DNA of 64,000 nt, from NCBI GenBank assembly GCA_022457155.1, contig JAJGOT010000038.1, forward strand, positions 574,501-638,500, in the 5' to 3' direction. The position numbers were made by a program, and so were the translations under genes. Shown piece after piece: positions 42,081-55,257 of the stretch (position 1 is the stretch's first letter; each line of letters starts with the position of its first letter). The notes beneath the pieces were generated by a model that did no database searches, was not told where the DNA came from, and saw nothing but the letters and a program-made list of their open reading frames with translations. The DNA comes from Cladopsammia gracilis. Taxonomy: Eukaryota; Cnidaria; Anthozoa; Scleractinia; Dendrophylliidae.

Positions 42081-42477
42081 TTGTCTTGGAAGTACTCTAG
42101 GCATGATATTAAATATGTCAGCACCAAAATCATGCGACAATTTGTGTTCAGCTGGGACGGATCTAAAATTTTCTTTCCTTACCACTTACACCTATTTAAA
42201 TCCATTTATTATGCTAATGTACTCAAAGGCGTGGCTTCTGAACTTACTTAGTTGTTCGCCTTTAATTAGTTGGTTGGGTATAGTAAAGCAATCCGACAAA
42301 CACAGTCACCTGTTGTTGGTTGTAAAGGTGTGGTGAAAATGTTGGAGAATAAACAAAAGAGGTCTCATTTTAAAAACCCTTTGTTTGTTGCAAAAAGCGG
42401 GACGGTTTACATAGATATGTATAAATATAATAATAATAAAAAATGTAGTCTCTTTTCTTTCGAGTTTCTATAAATTC

Positions 42478-42657
42478 GGTGCACTTTATCGCTCTTCAGC
42501 GCTCTTCCTGTCTCATTACAGGAAAGTTTTTTCCGAGCTATATGGCTTCTAACATATGGAGACCGGTGGATTTTGGTGACGATGCCATCTCCAAAGGCGT
42601 TCTAGAAGCTATATCTAACTTGATAGTAGCGAATATACATGGTGACATGATATACAG
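42478..42657 (+). CDS. Exon candidate (MASNIWRPVDFGDD...)
   Basis: After a CATTACAG acceptor-like site near 42520, an ATG at 42542 opens MASNIWRPVDFGDDAISKG and runs to TATACAG before GTGCG at 42657. Codons look protein-like (ISNLIVANIHGDMIY). Not recognised. Confidence 0.35.
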
Positions 42658-42885
42658 GTGCGTTTCATCGACATGTTCCTTTTTTATTTTTTTTCTAAAG
42701 AGCCTCCGAAGAAAAAGACTTCACGCTGCAAAGTAATCGAGACAGTCATATGAACTGTTTTCGACTGCCGGATGGGAAGCCGTTCTGGAAAACGTTAACG
42801 TCAACGCATTTGAATATATTCATATAGATATTTGCGCCGAATAAGTAATAAATTATTAAATTATTAAGAGAGAGTACGAGAGCCA

Positions 42886-43419
42886 ATGAGGGGAAACGCC
42901 CTCAAAGTTAACAAAGTTAAAGATTATCTCCTGCATACAAGTGCGAAAGCCGCCCTTAAGCGCATCCAGAGAATAGTGAACCGGAATGTTCAGAGATCTC
43001 TTCCAGCTCTTCAACCCCATCACCAAGCCACAGCTGCTTCCACATCAACAAGCCAGTCACAAAGAATGTCGGAGACAATTAAACAAAGCAAAACCCGTTA
43101 TTCGAAGAAGTGTGGACCCGAATCAAGGTAGTTACGAAAGTTTGGCCATGCCGACAATTTGAATTCAACCGATACCAGCGACGAAGGAGAGGTTGCCGAC
43201 TAAGAGGTGGTCAATCTCGATCTGCCGGATTCAAGCGTGGAAGAGAATGGAGAGGATCAAAAAGGGAAAAAGATAAAAAAGAAAAAATCAGAGCATCGTG
43301 GAAAACTTGCAAAACAGGCAAGTAAGGCACACGTAAAGATGTGCGGGAAGGCAATGCAAATGCTGGACAAAATTCAAAATGTGCTTGAAAAATATGATAC
43401 AAGTGATGACACGGATTAA
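42886..43419 (+). pseudogene. Degenerate coding stretch, Lys-rich, unrecognised
   Basis: Three overlapping frames in sequence (42886-43131, then shifted blocks with DPNQGSYESLAMP, then 43207-43419 ending QNVLEKYDTSDDTD) read like one protein with two frame breaks and a stop. The last block is coiled and basic (KKIKKKKSEHRGKLAKQ). It could be later exons of the gene starting at 42542. Confidence 0.35.
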
Positions 43420-43579
43420 GTTATATGGAAATAAATTGTAGTCAGCAAAGAAGAAATGACAATAAATTACTACTCTGTCACCGAAACTTGCTTGTGCTGA
43501 ATGACTATTGTTAGTTCTTTTATTCTGACTTTCACACCTGAATCAAATTTGCATATTTAGTAGGCGTTTCCCACTACAG

Positions 43580-43722
43580 CGGGGGCCAGCGGGCGGCGAG
43601 CGGCACACACGCGCCCGCGAAACATTCTGATAGCAATGACCATGAAAAATGACGGGCATAGGTTTAGTTCGATGAGTATGGGCTCCGCGCGGGCCTTCGC
43701 CCCGCAGAGTTTGGCTATTAAT
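43580..43722 (+). repeat. Dispersed repeat R1, GC-rich end only
   Basis: Carries GCGCCCGCGAAACATTCTGA, CATGACCATGAAAAATGACGG with small changes, and the GGGCCTTCGCCCCGC hairpin. Only this end is present. Confidence 0.7.
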
Positions 43723-45542
43723 TGAGCCATCAGTTGGGGAAAGGGTATTTTGCGAGCACACCTAACAGTACATTTTTGTTTACAATAATCAGAAAACATT
43801 TGTTTTTTTTGTTATAAAAAAGGAAATACATCAATTTAGGGAGACAAATTTAATTTATACTGCAGCTAAAAAAATAAACACTGACGTTTCAAAAACTTCC
43901 TGTGAGAACCTTTTGTTCTAATTGGCTCGAATTCAAGTCAAATAGAGGTTGCACGTGTTGTGCTGGGTATTTAAAACACGATTTTCCCCATTGGGTGGTG
44001 ATGCGACATTGTCAAAAAATTGCCTTTGGCGAAATTCTTAAAAATGTATAAAAATTTATGAATACAAAAGTGCATAATACTGAATGGATGGGAAATTTAA
44101 AATCGCGACTACTTCATTTCAACGGGCCGCTTGTGCCACCACGATTTCACTATCTATCCTGTTTATAGATTGGCTAAGCCTGTGGATGTGCTTGACAACG
44201 AAGCGTGATGCGTCGCACTATATTCAGTCAAGACCACATTGGTGTTATACAATCAGGTCATGCTGTAGTAAAAATTAAGGCGTAAAAGGTAAAGTGAGGA
44301 ATCGGAAAACTGCGCGACTGAAGACTAAAACTACGCCACACAACGTCAAGTACGAAAAATTTAAACAAGATGAACAGCTGTTCTTTTCTACTGGTTTGAA
44401 AATTTCATTTTGTTCATCTTCGTGATAACCTTGATTGAGGACGCCAACATCACCAGTAGTGATTTACAGTGGGGTCCTCTATAAGATTACAACTAATGTA
44501 CTAAAAATTTAAAATTAACAATCAAAAATGAGAAAAATTAACAACCACTGAAATATACAATAAACTTACAGAAAGAATTCATCAAATAAAATATGACCGC
44601 GAGATCTTTATGCAATACAATACGAAATGGGGTCTCAAACTGTGGGAGGAGTATAAATGAAACCTCACGACCATTCTGTTTCTCCGTTTCATTTTTAAAA
44701 TAACCGAGTAGTTCACACAAACAAACTTGGTCCCACGACTAGATGCTGGGACTAGAAAACCCTTCATGTGTGCCGATCTTAATTTTAAAACCGAACATTG
44801 TTTTTAGGTTTCTGCAAGTCGTGATGATGAGGTCGGCAGGTCAGTGTTATCAGACGATGAATACATGTACCGTATTTACTTGATTAATCGCCGGGTATAA
44901 TGGAGGAAGTTGTAAGTAAGCCCTTCAAACATTTATTTGTGGTATAATAAACTTAAGATTTAAGGGCAAGGTACACGGCTGCCAAGAAAAACGAATAACC
45001 TTTTCTTAAAAAATGGCAGGCAAAAAAAACCTGTTGATTCAAAGAAACGCTGGGTCCACTACGTCAAGTTTCAAATGTGTTGGAAATCCCCTTGGAAACT
45101 TAAAAATAATTCCATTTCTTTGTTTACCCAGACAAAAAATACTCAACAGTCAAAATAATTTCAACCTTTATACTAACAGTAACAGTTAATTTTTAGCTTA
45201 AATATTGTATTAAATTCTCTCATTACCTGTCTTCTATAACAATCCAGAATTCATTTCATTATGAATCATTCACCATTGAATTCAATGGTTAATGTGTTGA
45301 CCTAACTGCAACACATGGGAAAGAGGCAGCATTTGTTTGGTTTGTACCTCTGGCATAATGGTGAGTCAATTCCATAAGTGCCCATCCCCCCAGGCCATTT
45401 ACACATGTTGCGATCCCGAGGGTGGGGCATAAGTAAATCTAGCTTGGCCAGGGGGGTGGGTTTTAGTACACCCATCATTTACCCGGCCGGGGAATTTGAC
45501 AGCCACGTGGCTTCGGCCTTGCAGTTTGACAACTCTTCAAAC
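43723..45542. other. Gene-free stretch
   Basis: AT-rich, with only short unsupported ORFs. No repeat end or RNA gene recognised, apart from a G-rich low-complexity part (45385-45510). Confidence 0.4.
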
Positions 45543-45639
45543 ATGGCAACTTTCAAGGACTTTATTGGCAAGAACGAGGAGTTTATCAGAGAATGGCTGG
45601 TCCAGCAAGGGCTAGTAAAGCTTGTAGACAATTTTAAAG
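45543..45639 (+). CDS. Exon candidate (MATFKDFIGKNEEFIREW...)
   Basis: ATG 45543 opens a helical stretch (EFIREWLVQQGLVKLVDNF) that ends in AAAG before GTATG at 45640. The donor is good and there is no in-frame stop. Function not recognised; a first exon or a transposon exon are both possible. Confidence 0.4.
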
Positions 45640-46639
45640 GTATGTTTGACCATTTTGTTTCTTTTAATATATCGTAAATGTTTTCATTTCAAAATTATCA
45701 ATGATATCAAATTATCAAATAAGACAATGATATGATTTACAAAATTTATTTTTGTCTGTAATAATTTTTTAAAATACGAATGACCATTCAGATGCTTGAT
45801 ATGCAATACTATAGTTTTAAAAACAACATTAAAACTTGTACTGCATGATTTAATAGATGAAAATGGATAAATATATTTAATAAACCTCACTTTTTTCTCA
45901 ACTTACAGTACTCTAGTCTGTTCACTGGCTCAAGCTACAAGACAAAATAACATAATTTAAACTTGAGCTGTATGAACCCGGGGGTGGAGCATTTACCATT
46001 CTTTTTTGGCCCGAACGCAGGGAATTTGAACAGCTTACTTGTCCCCAGCATGGGGAATTTACCATTTTTTTTTAAAGGCAATTGCCCAGGGGTTAGCCCA
46101 TGGGGGGGGGGGAGGATGGGCACTGCTGGAATGGAATTGACTCATCCATAAAGGTACATTGAAGATCATTGAACGTGCTGGAGGAGGGCAATAAACCCGT
46201 AACAGTAGCAGTCAGGAACAAGTGGTTGACATCAACATTCGCCTTTGGCAAAATATGGAAAAATATATGCAGAAGCCACATTTTACAAGAAGGCTGAGCT
46301 AGTGATGTGTTTTACTATAAATTAGTTAAATTGTCTTTGTCACAGTCTAAATTTATTTATGATGAAAATATGAAAGACAATACCATTGGATAAGACAATA
46401 TATTTGGTTACGCTGTTGGATGTTTTTTTTTATTTATATTTTTTTTTTAAATTAACTTTAAACTAAACATACACAGAGTTGAAAACTTCAACTTACACAC
46501 TTTCTGAACTGCACCAAAAAATATGCAATTTACACCCAAAAAGACAAGTTTGGCTGGGCAGGTGGGTGCTATTAATTTCCATCCTAGACACTAGTATTAA
46601 AAATAAACGTTATAAGAATAAAGTTAATTTTAAATTTAT

Positions 46640-46935
46640 GTGGAGACACGGTGGTCTTGTAGTTAGCGTGTCGGACTTTCAACCTGAAGGTCGGTGGTTC
46701 GAAGCCTGGTCAAGAAACTTTACTCCACACTGTCTCTCTCCACCCAGGTGTATAAATGGGAACCGGCGACAAAATGCTGGGGGTAACCCTGCGATGGACT
46801 AGCATCCCATCCAGGGGGGAGTAGCAATATTCCTAGTCGCTTCATGCTACAGAAACCGGGTTAAGCTCCGGCCGTGTGGGCCATCTGGCTCGTGTGCGAC
46901 TTTACTTTACTTTATTACTTACTTTACTTACTGGT
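46640..46935 (+). mobile_element. tRNA-derived SINE
   Basis: The head contains a pol III A-box-like TAGTTAGCGTGT and a B box GGTTCGAAGCC with correct spacing (about 35 nt apart). A non-tRNA body follows, then a tail of TTTAC/TTAC repeats. The tRNA-like head is too diverged to be a real tRNA gene. Confidence 0.8.
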
Positions 46936-47179
46936 CGCAAGTGTTTTGTTGAGTACTAGTTGGGAGAACTTGTATAAACATCAAGACATTATTCATCATT
47001 GGAGATCATTTCCCTTCATTCTCATTACCTATGGACCAGCAAAAAAATTTAAAGTAACTCTGTTTGCCTGGATTTTTTTTTGGCCTTTTATTTCTTTTTG
47101 AATTCAGCTAGTTCCCCACCCCCCAAAAATCCCTTCTTCTCCAACATGAAAAGAACTGCTTCCAAATGGAAAGACAGTA

Positions 47180-47345
47180 GCAGGTTAGCCTTCATTGCCA
47201 TTGATGAAGCTCACTGCATCGATTCCTGGGGAGTTTGATTCAGACCAGATTACACAAGACTAGGAGAGCTAAAAAGTATGGAACTGCTATGGCAGCTTTA
47301 CACCCATACTTTGCAGGTACTGCTTGAAAGTCCAGCAGTGTACTG
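47180..47345 (+). pseudogene. RecQ-like helicase fragment (DEAH box)
   Basis: Reads FIAIDEAHCIDSWGV, then an in-frame TGA, then FRPDYTRLGELKS, the motif II region of RecQ helicases. The frame then shifts (TAMAALHPYFAGTA). It is a single relic, possibly a mobile-element-borne or processed copy. Confidence 0.75.
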
Positions 47346-48329
47346 TAATCAACTAGACATCATTTGAGAGAGAATCTGTTTATTGAGGTGTTTGTAATGA
47401 AGCTATGGTTTTGTTCAGTTTAGATCCATAGAATTAATTTTTCCGCTAACGTGTTTTCATGCAACCTGAGTAGGAATAAAGACCAAAAACACGAAATACA
47501 CGAAGTATATTTACCTTCAAGAGACATTTCTTGGAGGGAAATGTCAAGCGCTTCCGCCATTTTGACGCTTGACCTCCAAAGAACAGCATACAAGACTACT
47601 CCCCACAGTTTCAACCAGGTTTCAGGGGGGCTTCGAAAAACAACATTTTTGCTTTTTTTGTAAATATGAAACCTCGTCTGGGAAATAACGGTCGCTACTT
47701 GTAGTTACACATTTAGTGCTGATTTTTGCCACGTTTCAAGCTGTCAAAATCGGCGAGGGCTTAGAAATGTATCAATGTACCAGAAAACGATAAGGATGTT
47801 CGAGAAAACGGCATCCATCTGGCAGAGGTTCCCGCCCAATGGATCTCTTATCTTTTGCGCCTGCAACCACCTTGTCCAGCGGATTCTCCCCACCGAAAAC
47901 CCCTCAGGAGCCTCTGCGGAGGAGAGAGGTCTACCTCTTCATGTTTATTTCATGTGATTAGTTATAAACAGGAACAAATGAATCTAGAAAATGCATTCTT
48001 GTGATAAAAGTTAGTGCTCTACTATATCTATGAAGCATGAAATACTTAAAAACTGCACCAATATAGATTATCAAAACACAGAAAAATTTTTGTTTATGTA
48101 CAAATATTTAAGGTGAGCACTCTATAACATATCAATGCTGAAAGTCATTGACGCTATCATTTGAAAAGAGAGATTGTGTGTATGAAAAATGTCCAGTATT
48201 TGATTCCGATTGGTTTGATGGATGGGGATACATAGAATAACTTTGGTATGTATGTCCAGGTTGTGCAGGTGGCATACCATATGGTTGAATCATCATTTGC
48301 CTCAACATGGCAAATCCATCAGCTATTGA
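47346..48329. other. Gene-free stretch
   Basis: Short ORFs only. Nothing recognised. Confidence 0.4.
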
Positions 48330-49127
48330 TCAACATAGCTTCTCCATATTTGAAGTAAGTCTATTTATGTTCTGTGAATATTCATTGTCCATTGCATTCA
48401 TTTTTTCTATAAGCTGCTTCTTTATTGATAGCTCTTCTTGTGCTAAATTTAAGAACTGAGATTCAGCTGGCAGCTTTCTTTTTAGCTTTTCAGTTTTGTA
48501 TCCTTTCATCTTTACAACAAGATTTCTTCTTTCATTTGTTGTATGAAGTTGATTTGTGCGCTCAACAGATGTAGTACCAGATGAACGATCAGATGTAGAA
48601 ATGTCACTTGTATCCAAATCTTGGCTTTCTGGTGATTCAGGTGATTCGGGATCGATTCCTATGCTATCACAACCTCCTTCAACCTCGCCAGTCTCTATTC
48701 CTGATAAAATAGTGCTTGTAGCTGGAGATCCACCCCAGATGCTTTCACATATCTCGAAGTATAGGAGCACGACCCTTCTATGGCCGCTTCGCTTTCCAGA
48801 ATCAATGGCTTGACGGAATTTAAGTCGAATGTTCTTAAGCTTTGATGTCAATATGACCTTAGTGATCTCTTCTTTCTTGTGTGGGTATTCTTTTTCAATT
48901 TCTGCAGACTCTTCTTGAGATGATGGGTGGTGTTCCCGATATAATTCAAGAATGTCAGTGTACTTTGACTGGCACGACTCCCAGTCGATATTTTTCGCCA
49001 CTTTCGACACCTTGTAGTCATTTGTAACTTCTAAAAGCAGCTGTACTTCATCGTCAGTCCAAGCAAAGTTGTCTGCCTTAGTTTTATCACTTTTTTCTTT
49101 TGGTTTCTTGCAAACAGACTTCGACAT
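48330..49127 (-). CDS. Myb/SANT-like DNA-binding protein of a Harbinger-type transposon
   Basis: Intact, 265 codons. N-terminal Lys-rich start, then FAWTDDEVQLLLEVTNDYK and NIDWESCQSKYTDIL (the Trp/Tyr spacing of a Myb/SANT-like fold), followed by KNIRLKFRQAIDSGKRSGH. The middle is Ser/Thr/Asp-rich and the C-terminus a coil (LAQEELSIKKQLIEKMNAM). PIF/Harbinger elements encode such a protein beside their transposase to bind the ends. A transposon end lies 5' at about 49200-49400. No transposase is found, so the element is deleted or the gene was freed. Confidence 0.65.
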   Translation of the reverse strand: MSKSVCKKPKEKSDKTKADNFAWTDDEVQLLLEVTNDYKVSKVAKNIDWESCQSKYTDILELYREHHPSSQEESAEIEKEYPHKKEEITKVILTSKLKNIRLKFRQAIDSGKRSGHRRVVLLYFEICESIWGGSPATSTILSGIETGEVEGGCDSIGIDPESPESPESQDLDTSDISTSDRSSGTTSVERTNQLHTTNERRNLVVKMKGYKTEKLKRKLPAESQFLNLAQEELSIKKQLIEKMNAMDNEYSQNINRLTSNMEKLC

Positions 49128-49199
49128 TTTTCTTCTCTCTGATCACAACAAACGCACGTGGTGACTTCACAACATGGACGCTAACACTTGATAACAAGG

Positions 49200-49208
49200 C
49201 GCTGAAGC

Positions 49209-49239
<31 letters not shown>

Positions 49240-49361
49240 TGCGTTCGGTGTATGACATCGTTTTATGCGTTTAGGAGCGTTTTCGTGTGGACGTGTGAAA
49301 ACGCTACGTAAACGATGATCGTTTTTGTGTGGACGGAGATAAAAATATGCATTTACTAGCA

Positions 49362-49397
<36 letters not shown>

Positions 49398-49400
49398 TAG
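49200..49400. repeat. Transposon terminal region (GTGTGGACGGGGCCTTA end)
   Basis: Several copies of CGTTTTCGTGTGGACG-like sequence lead to the end TGTGGACGGGGCC followed by TTA. This suits a Harbinger-like terminal repeat with a TTA/TAA target. The partner end was not found on the left. Confidence 0.55.
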
Positions 49401-49402
49401 AC

Positions 49403-50030
49403 TGTTCAAAAGTTCACAAAACAACTTTTTGTCGGTCTAGAATAACTAGTTTGCCTCATTTCTAAATAAAATACACCTGTTGCGTATCAAAAATTGCCTG
49501 AGAAACTGACTTGGAAATCAAAATTGCAAAAAATACACAAACATATTTGCATAAGGCGACGCGAGGGAGTTTAGAACTATAAAATCCTAGTCTTGTTTTG
49601 TTTAAATAAAATCGCTTTTAAACCTATGTAATGAATGAACAAACATAAAAATGGACAACAAAATCTGCTTTTGAAAAATTTATTCAGATACCTATTATTT
49701 TATGTTTAAAAGCAAAACACGTACCATTTATAGTGCATCAAGGCAGAGCTGTCCTCAATGAAATTTAAGATAACAACACGACTTAATTTGAGCATGTTTT
49801 GTAAACATGTCTCCAAAACTAAAGAGAACACAATGAAAAAGTCAATTTAAAATTGAAATCAACATAAATTCCCATCGAAAAATGTGATTTATTTTACCTT
49901 TAAGTCACTGGAGTGCTTGGAAATTCGTTAAAACTCCGCTTCTTCGGTTCAGAAATCCGTAATAAAAAGAAACATCTCTCGCATTGCTCCTCCATTGATA
50001 AAAAGGTATGGAGTTCCTCTTAGCAAGATT
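49403..50030 (+). repeat. Dispersed repeat R1, copy 3, left part
   Basis: AT-rich body of R1, matching 18225-18845 in order and orientation, cut off at AAGATT where the LINE starts. The TAAGGCCCC-type transposon end abuts its left side. Confidence 0.8.
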
Positions 50031-50032
50031 CA

Positions 50033-50718
50033 GTGAAAAACATTGAAGCTTATCTTGCAAACCTCAAGGCCCGAACCGCAAAACTTGAGCAGTTGGAAAT
50101 GACCGCTGAGAAAGACATAAAAGATTTAAAAGAGTCAACTACCTTCAACAGGAACACATGCAAGGAACTACAAGATCGTGTCGATGATCATTACTCAAAA
50201 ATCAACTCTACGATGGCTAGCGAAAGAAAGCTACGGGACCAAATGAATGAAGTTATCTCCAAAAACCTTTATCTAGAAGCATACTCGAGAATATTAAATT
50301 CTTTTCCATCTCCGAAGAAAAAGAGGAGGATACCGAGGAAGTACTAAGAAATTTTATGGAAAATGAACTGGGATATCGAAACGCTCGTACAGCTGAAATA
50401 CAACGTGTCCATCGAATTGCTGGGAGACAGGGTGACTCTGGCCCTCGCCCGATAATCGCTAGGTTCCTTCGCTACAAGGATGTGGAAGACATATTCAGTC
50501 TGGGAAGACGTCTTGAAGGAACAGATTTCCAGATGTTTAGAGATTTTCCACAAGAAATCATTAAAAGGCGAAAGAATCAGATGCCAACCTTCAAAAAGGC
50601 AAAACTAAATGGGATGAAAGCATATTTCAGTAAAAGCCAACCAGATAAGCTATACATAAATGGCAAATTCTGGCGTAGTGGAAAACCGTTAGTAACAGAC
50701 AATGAATCAGATGAGTAA
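50033..50718 (+). pseudogene. LINE ORF1 (Transposase_22-like RNA-binding protein)
   Basis: First a coiled coil (LANLKARTAKLEQLEMTAE), then a frame change near 50340. The RRM/C-terminal part follows: RVHRIAGRQGDSGPRPIIA and KLYINGKFWRSGKP. L1 ORF1 proteins trimerise by the coil and bind LINE RNA. The N-terminus is missing through 5' truncation. Confidence 0.8.
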
Positions 50719-51153
50719 AATTTTCTTGTTGTATTTATACACTAATTATTACGCTATCATAGGCAGACTGGCTAGCACCGTCCATGCTTTTTTTCACCAA
50801 GCGATTTATAGCGACTAGCTTTCACTTAGACCAAAGATCGATAGTTTTTTTTTAAGCGGCTTTATGTTTATGTTTGTTACGATTCTTTTCCCAATTTTGG
50901 TTGCCAGTGTTTTTATATGTCTGTTTCCTTGCATTCTATCTTTTTTTCCTTTACCTTTTACTACCAGATTTTCATACCTGAGGTCACATTTTATCTAAAA
51001 AATATCTTTACTGCGTACGATATCATTTTTAAATTTGCAAAATACCATCAATTTAAGCAGTATGCAAATTATCAACCACAGCTTTAGCTTTCTCACCTTC
51101 TATCAAAGAGCAGTACATAATTACAATCATTATCATTTGCTTAGAAGAAAACA

Positions 51154-54100
51154 ATGGAAAAAGACAATAACGCAATCACTATAGCCTCTTTCAATGTGCG
51201 GGGCCTTAGGAACGACACTAAAAGAAGAGAAGTCTTTAATTGGCTGTGATCTAAACATTTTTCTATTTTTATGTTACAAGAAGTCCACTGCTCGGAAAAA
51301 ACAAAAGACCTTTGGACCACAGAATGGGGCTATACAAGCTTTTTAGCTCCTTTTCAAGCACTAAGGCAGGTGTAGGTATTCTATTCAACAGTAATTTCGA
51401 ACTTCAAATTTTGAAAATTTATATTGACCCGTCAGGTCGTTATATAATATGTGATCTGTTGGCTAATAGAAAACTTTTAACTCTGGTCAATGTGTACGCT
51501 CCTAATGAAGATGATCCAAACTTCTTTAAAACCCTTGCTGATCATATGGAAGATTTTCAAAAAGACGAGATTATAATTGGCGGAGATTTTAATCTGGTGT
51601 TAGATGTACAAAAAGACAAGAAAGGTGGACTTCCCACAACGCACAGCGGAGCTAGAAGAACTGTGAGCGAAATTTCAGACAACCTAGACCTTGTTGACGC
51701 ATGGAGACTTTTGAATCCAGATACTTGTAGATAGACCTGGCGCCAAAAACAACCAGAGGTTCATTGTAGACTAGATTTTTTTTTTGGTATCTCAAAGCTT
51801 TATGGCTAACGTTTTCTCAGCGGATATCTTACCAGGTTTGAAAACAGACCATTCGCTGATAACACTGAGCATATCCTTGCATTTTAACTCCAAAGGACGT
51901 GGTTTTTGGAAACTCAACACGTCCTTTTTATCTGATGCTGACTATATTGATTTGATAAAACTAACTATTGATCAGACACAGAAAGAATATAGAAATGATG
52001 ATACAGTCAACCCATCTCTTCTTTGGGAAATGATAAAAATGAAAGTCCGCGAGAAATCAATCAGTTATGCGATTGGAAAAAAACGCCAAGCGGTAAACAA
52101 GGAAAGTGTATTAGAGGAAAAAATTTTGTCACTTGAAAAAGAATTAGCCCGGTGTACGGTCGGGTCAGAGTACAGCAATACCCTTACAGAAGAACTAGAT
52201 CTGTGCAAAAAGAAACTAGAAAACATAATACAGTGGCGTACACAAGGAGTGATTTTAAGGTGCAAAGTAAGATGGTATAATGAAGGAGAAAAAATACTAA
52301 ATATTTTCTCAATCTTGAAAAGAGGTATTGTAAGCTTAACACTATTAGTCAGCTCCAAATTAATGAGAATGAGTTTGTCACCTCCGATTCTGAAATTCTC
52401 TCTGAGTGTGAAACTTTCTACAAAACTCTTTACACATATCAAGGTAACACAATCACATCAGTTAACGAATTCTTTCAACTCGAGAATGACACATCCTTGG
52501 ATGAAAATGACTCTGCGAGCTGTGAAGGTCTTTAAACTATGAAAGAATGCCTAAATGCTTTAAAAGATATGGATTCCGGAAAAACCCCAGGGATTGATGG
52601 ACTTCCAGCTGAATTTTACAATACCTTTTGGGATGACTTAGCTCCTAGTTTGATTGCCTCGCTTGCCTCGCTTAACTACGCTAACAAGGCAGGAACGCTT
52701 TCGGTCTCCCAGAGACGAGGATTGATCAAACTAATACCAAAAAAGGACACTAATCCGCACCTTATCAAAAACTGGCGTCCCTTAACTCTCCTTAATTGCG
52801 ATTATAAAATAGCTACGAAGGCCATCACAAATCGAATAAAATCAGTTATTCCACAACTAATTAATAATGATCAGACTGGCTTTTTAAAAGGCAGATTTGT
52901 CGGAGAAAATATAAGATTGAATGATAGTGTCATAAATTATACAGCACAACAAGAAATCCCTGGTTTGTTACTTTTCATCGACTTCGAAAAAGCTTTCGAC
53001 TCCCTGGAGTGGTCTTTTGTTAATCACACGCTACAATATTTTGGTTTCGGCCCCTCCTTAACAAATTGGGTTCGAACTTTTTATACCAACATTGAAAGTT
53101 GTATTTTGAACAATGGATGGTCGAGCGATTTCTTTACTTTACAAAGAGGAGTTCGGCAAGGCTGCCCCCTGTCGCCCTACTTGTTTATCCTGTCTGTTGA
53201 AGTGCTAGGGAAATCAATTAGGGCTAACTCTCACATTAAAGGTATCCCTGTTAATAACACAGAAATTAAAATAAGTCAATACGCGGATGACACTACATTG
53301 ATCCTTAACGGCGAACAAGAAGCTTTATCAGCTGCCCTTAATACTATAGAAAATTTCGGCTATGCGTCTGGCCTCAAACTTAATGACAAGAAAACTGAAG
53401 CCTTATGGATCGGGTCAAATGTGGGCAAGAATAAAAAACTCCTCCCAGAAAAAAACTTTAAATGGCCAGAAAATAAAGTTAAGTTTCTCGGTGTTTGGAT
53501 TTCAACTAACCCAACCGTCACACTAAATCTAAATTACACAGAAAAACTGGAACAAATAAGAAATCTTCCAAGCTGTTGGAAGTACCGACAGCTAACGTTA
53601 ATTGGCAAGATTCAGGTTTTAAAGAGCCTTGCTTTATCTCAATTGACGTATATTTTAACCCCTCTGGTAACAAACCAGAGTTTTATCGGCGAGATAAACA
53701 ACATTTTTTGCAGTTTTCTTTGGAACAAGGGTGACAAGATTAAGAGAACCCTTTTGATAAGCAACTATGATCATGGCGGACTAAAGATGATCGATTTAAG
53801 TTCTTTCAATAAATCTCTTAAGACTATCTGGATACGTAAATACCTTGATACGTCAAACCACGGGAAGTGGAAAGAATTTATCGAGCTTGATCTGGGAAAA
53901 TATGGTGGAAACCTTATCTTTAGGGGCAATCTTAACAAGTCTGACTCTCTCAAGATAATATCAGTTAAAAGCATCTTTACAAGAGAGCTACTACAAATAT
54001 GGTCTGAAGTCAATTTTGAAGACTTTGTTAAAACCAAGGAACATTTTCTTGAGCAACCCATATGGCATAATTCGCTAATTAGGATTGAAAACAAGCCCGT

Positions 54101-54962
54101 CTTCGATAAAAACCTCTTTTCACTAGGAATTTCAAAGGTAAAGGATTTTGTGAAAGAACAATACAACTTCCTTTCCTACACAGATTTTATTGAAAAATAT
54201 AATTGTCATTTCCAACCTTTAAAATATTTTGGACTCGTATCTGCCCTTAAACAAGTCATAAATAACAGCATCACTCAAAATCCTACTCTTTCAATCCCAG
54301 AAGATTCACTTCTTACCTTATTTCTTAAGAACGCAAAAGGAACTAAGGTCATCTACAAAAAACTTGTCTGTAAAAAAACGTCCACCCCGGTGAGAAGTCA
54401 GGCGAAATGGAACACTACGAACTCCCAGGAGGGATGTGTTGCTGATTGGAATGCAGCATACACCTTGGCTTTCAAGTGTACTAAAAGCACGACACTTATT
54501 AATTTTCAATATCGATTTTTGCATAGAATACTTCCCACAAACTCCTTTCTGACAAAGATTGGTATCACGCATGACCCAAACTGCTCCTTTTGCCGTACTA
54601 CTGAGGAAAATCTCGCTCATCTTTTTTGGCACTGTCGAAACGTTCAAAATTTTTGGGGAACCTTGACTGAAAAGCTTGCTGATTTCGACCTTATACCTAG
54701 AGACTACTCGATGGATATCGCAGTTTTTTTAGGCCTAAAGACGGATACCTCTAAATTTTCTCTTCAGATAAATTTCTGCTTTCTTCTAGCCAGATATTAC
54801 ATCTGGGGTTGCAGACTCTGCAACAGGACCCCTAAGCTAAAAATGTTTTTGAAGACCCTTCAGTCCCAATATAAAATTGAATTGTACAAACGAGTACCTA
54901 CAAACAATCCTACAAACAAGAAATGGGACCCTTTGGTCCCACTTTTCAATGGTATTTGTTAG
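51154..54962 (+). pseudogene. LINE ORF2: endonuclease, RT and C-terminal zinc knuckle
   Basis: The APE endonuclease starts at 51154 (ITIASFNVRGLRND), meets a TGA near 51247, and goes on in two frames (LVNVYAPNEDD, IIGGDFNLVLD). RT occupies 52539-54962, 807 codons without interruption: GKTPGIDGLPAEFY, LLFIDFEKAFDSLEW, RQGCPLSPYLFILS and SQYADDTTLIL. The C-terminus carries CSFCRTTEENLAHLFWHC, the zf-RVT knuckle of Tx1-type and plant L1 elements. The protein nicks target DNA and copies RNA from the nick. Stops in the endonuclease and frameshifts near 52290 and 52540 inactivate it. Confidence 0.9.
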
Positions 54963-55257
54963 TTTTTAATTGGCAAATGTATATATGTTCCCACATTACC
55001 AGCTCTAGAGACGGCTTTCTTGTAATTGTGTACTGCTCCAATCAATCAAACTAATGGTTTTTGTGACCAATTAACAGTTATGATCTTTGAGAATATTATA
55101 TTTTACGTAAATTAAGAATATTAGAATTTACTTTACATTTATTTTAGTTTATGTTTTTAGTTATTCTCTTTTTTTACATTTACTTGGTAACGTAACTAGT
55201 GTAATATATGTAATTGTAACTAGTGTTTACTACTGTTGTTAATTAGTTTTTGTATTG

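Noticed and set aside
46640..46720. A true tRNA gene
   Set aside because: The B box is good but the cloverleaf cannot be closed, and a SINE body and TTTAC tail follow.
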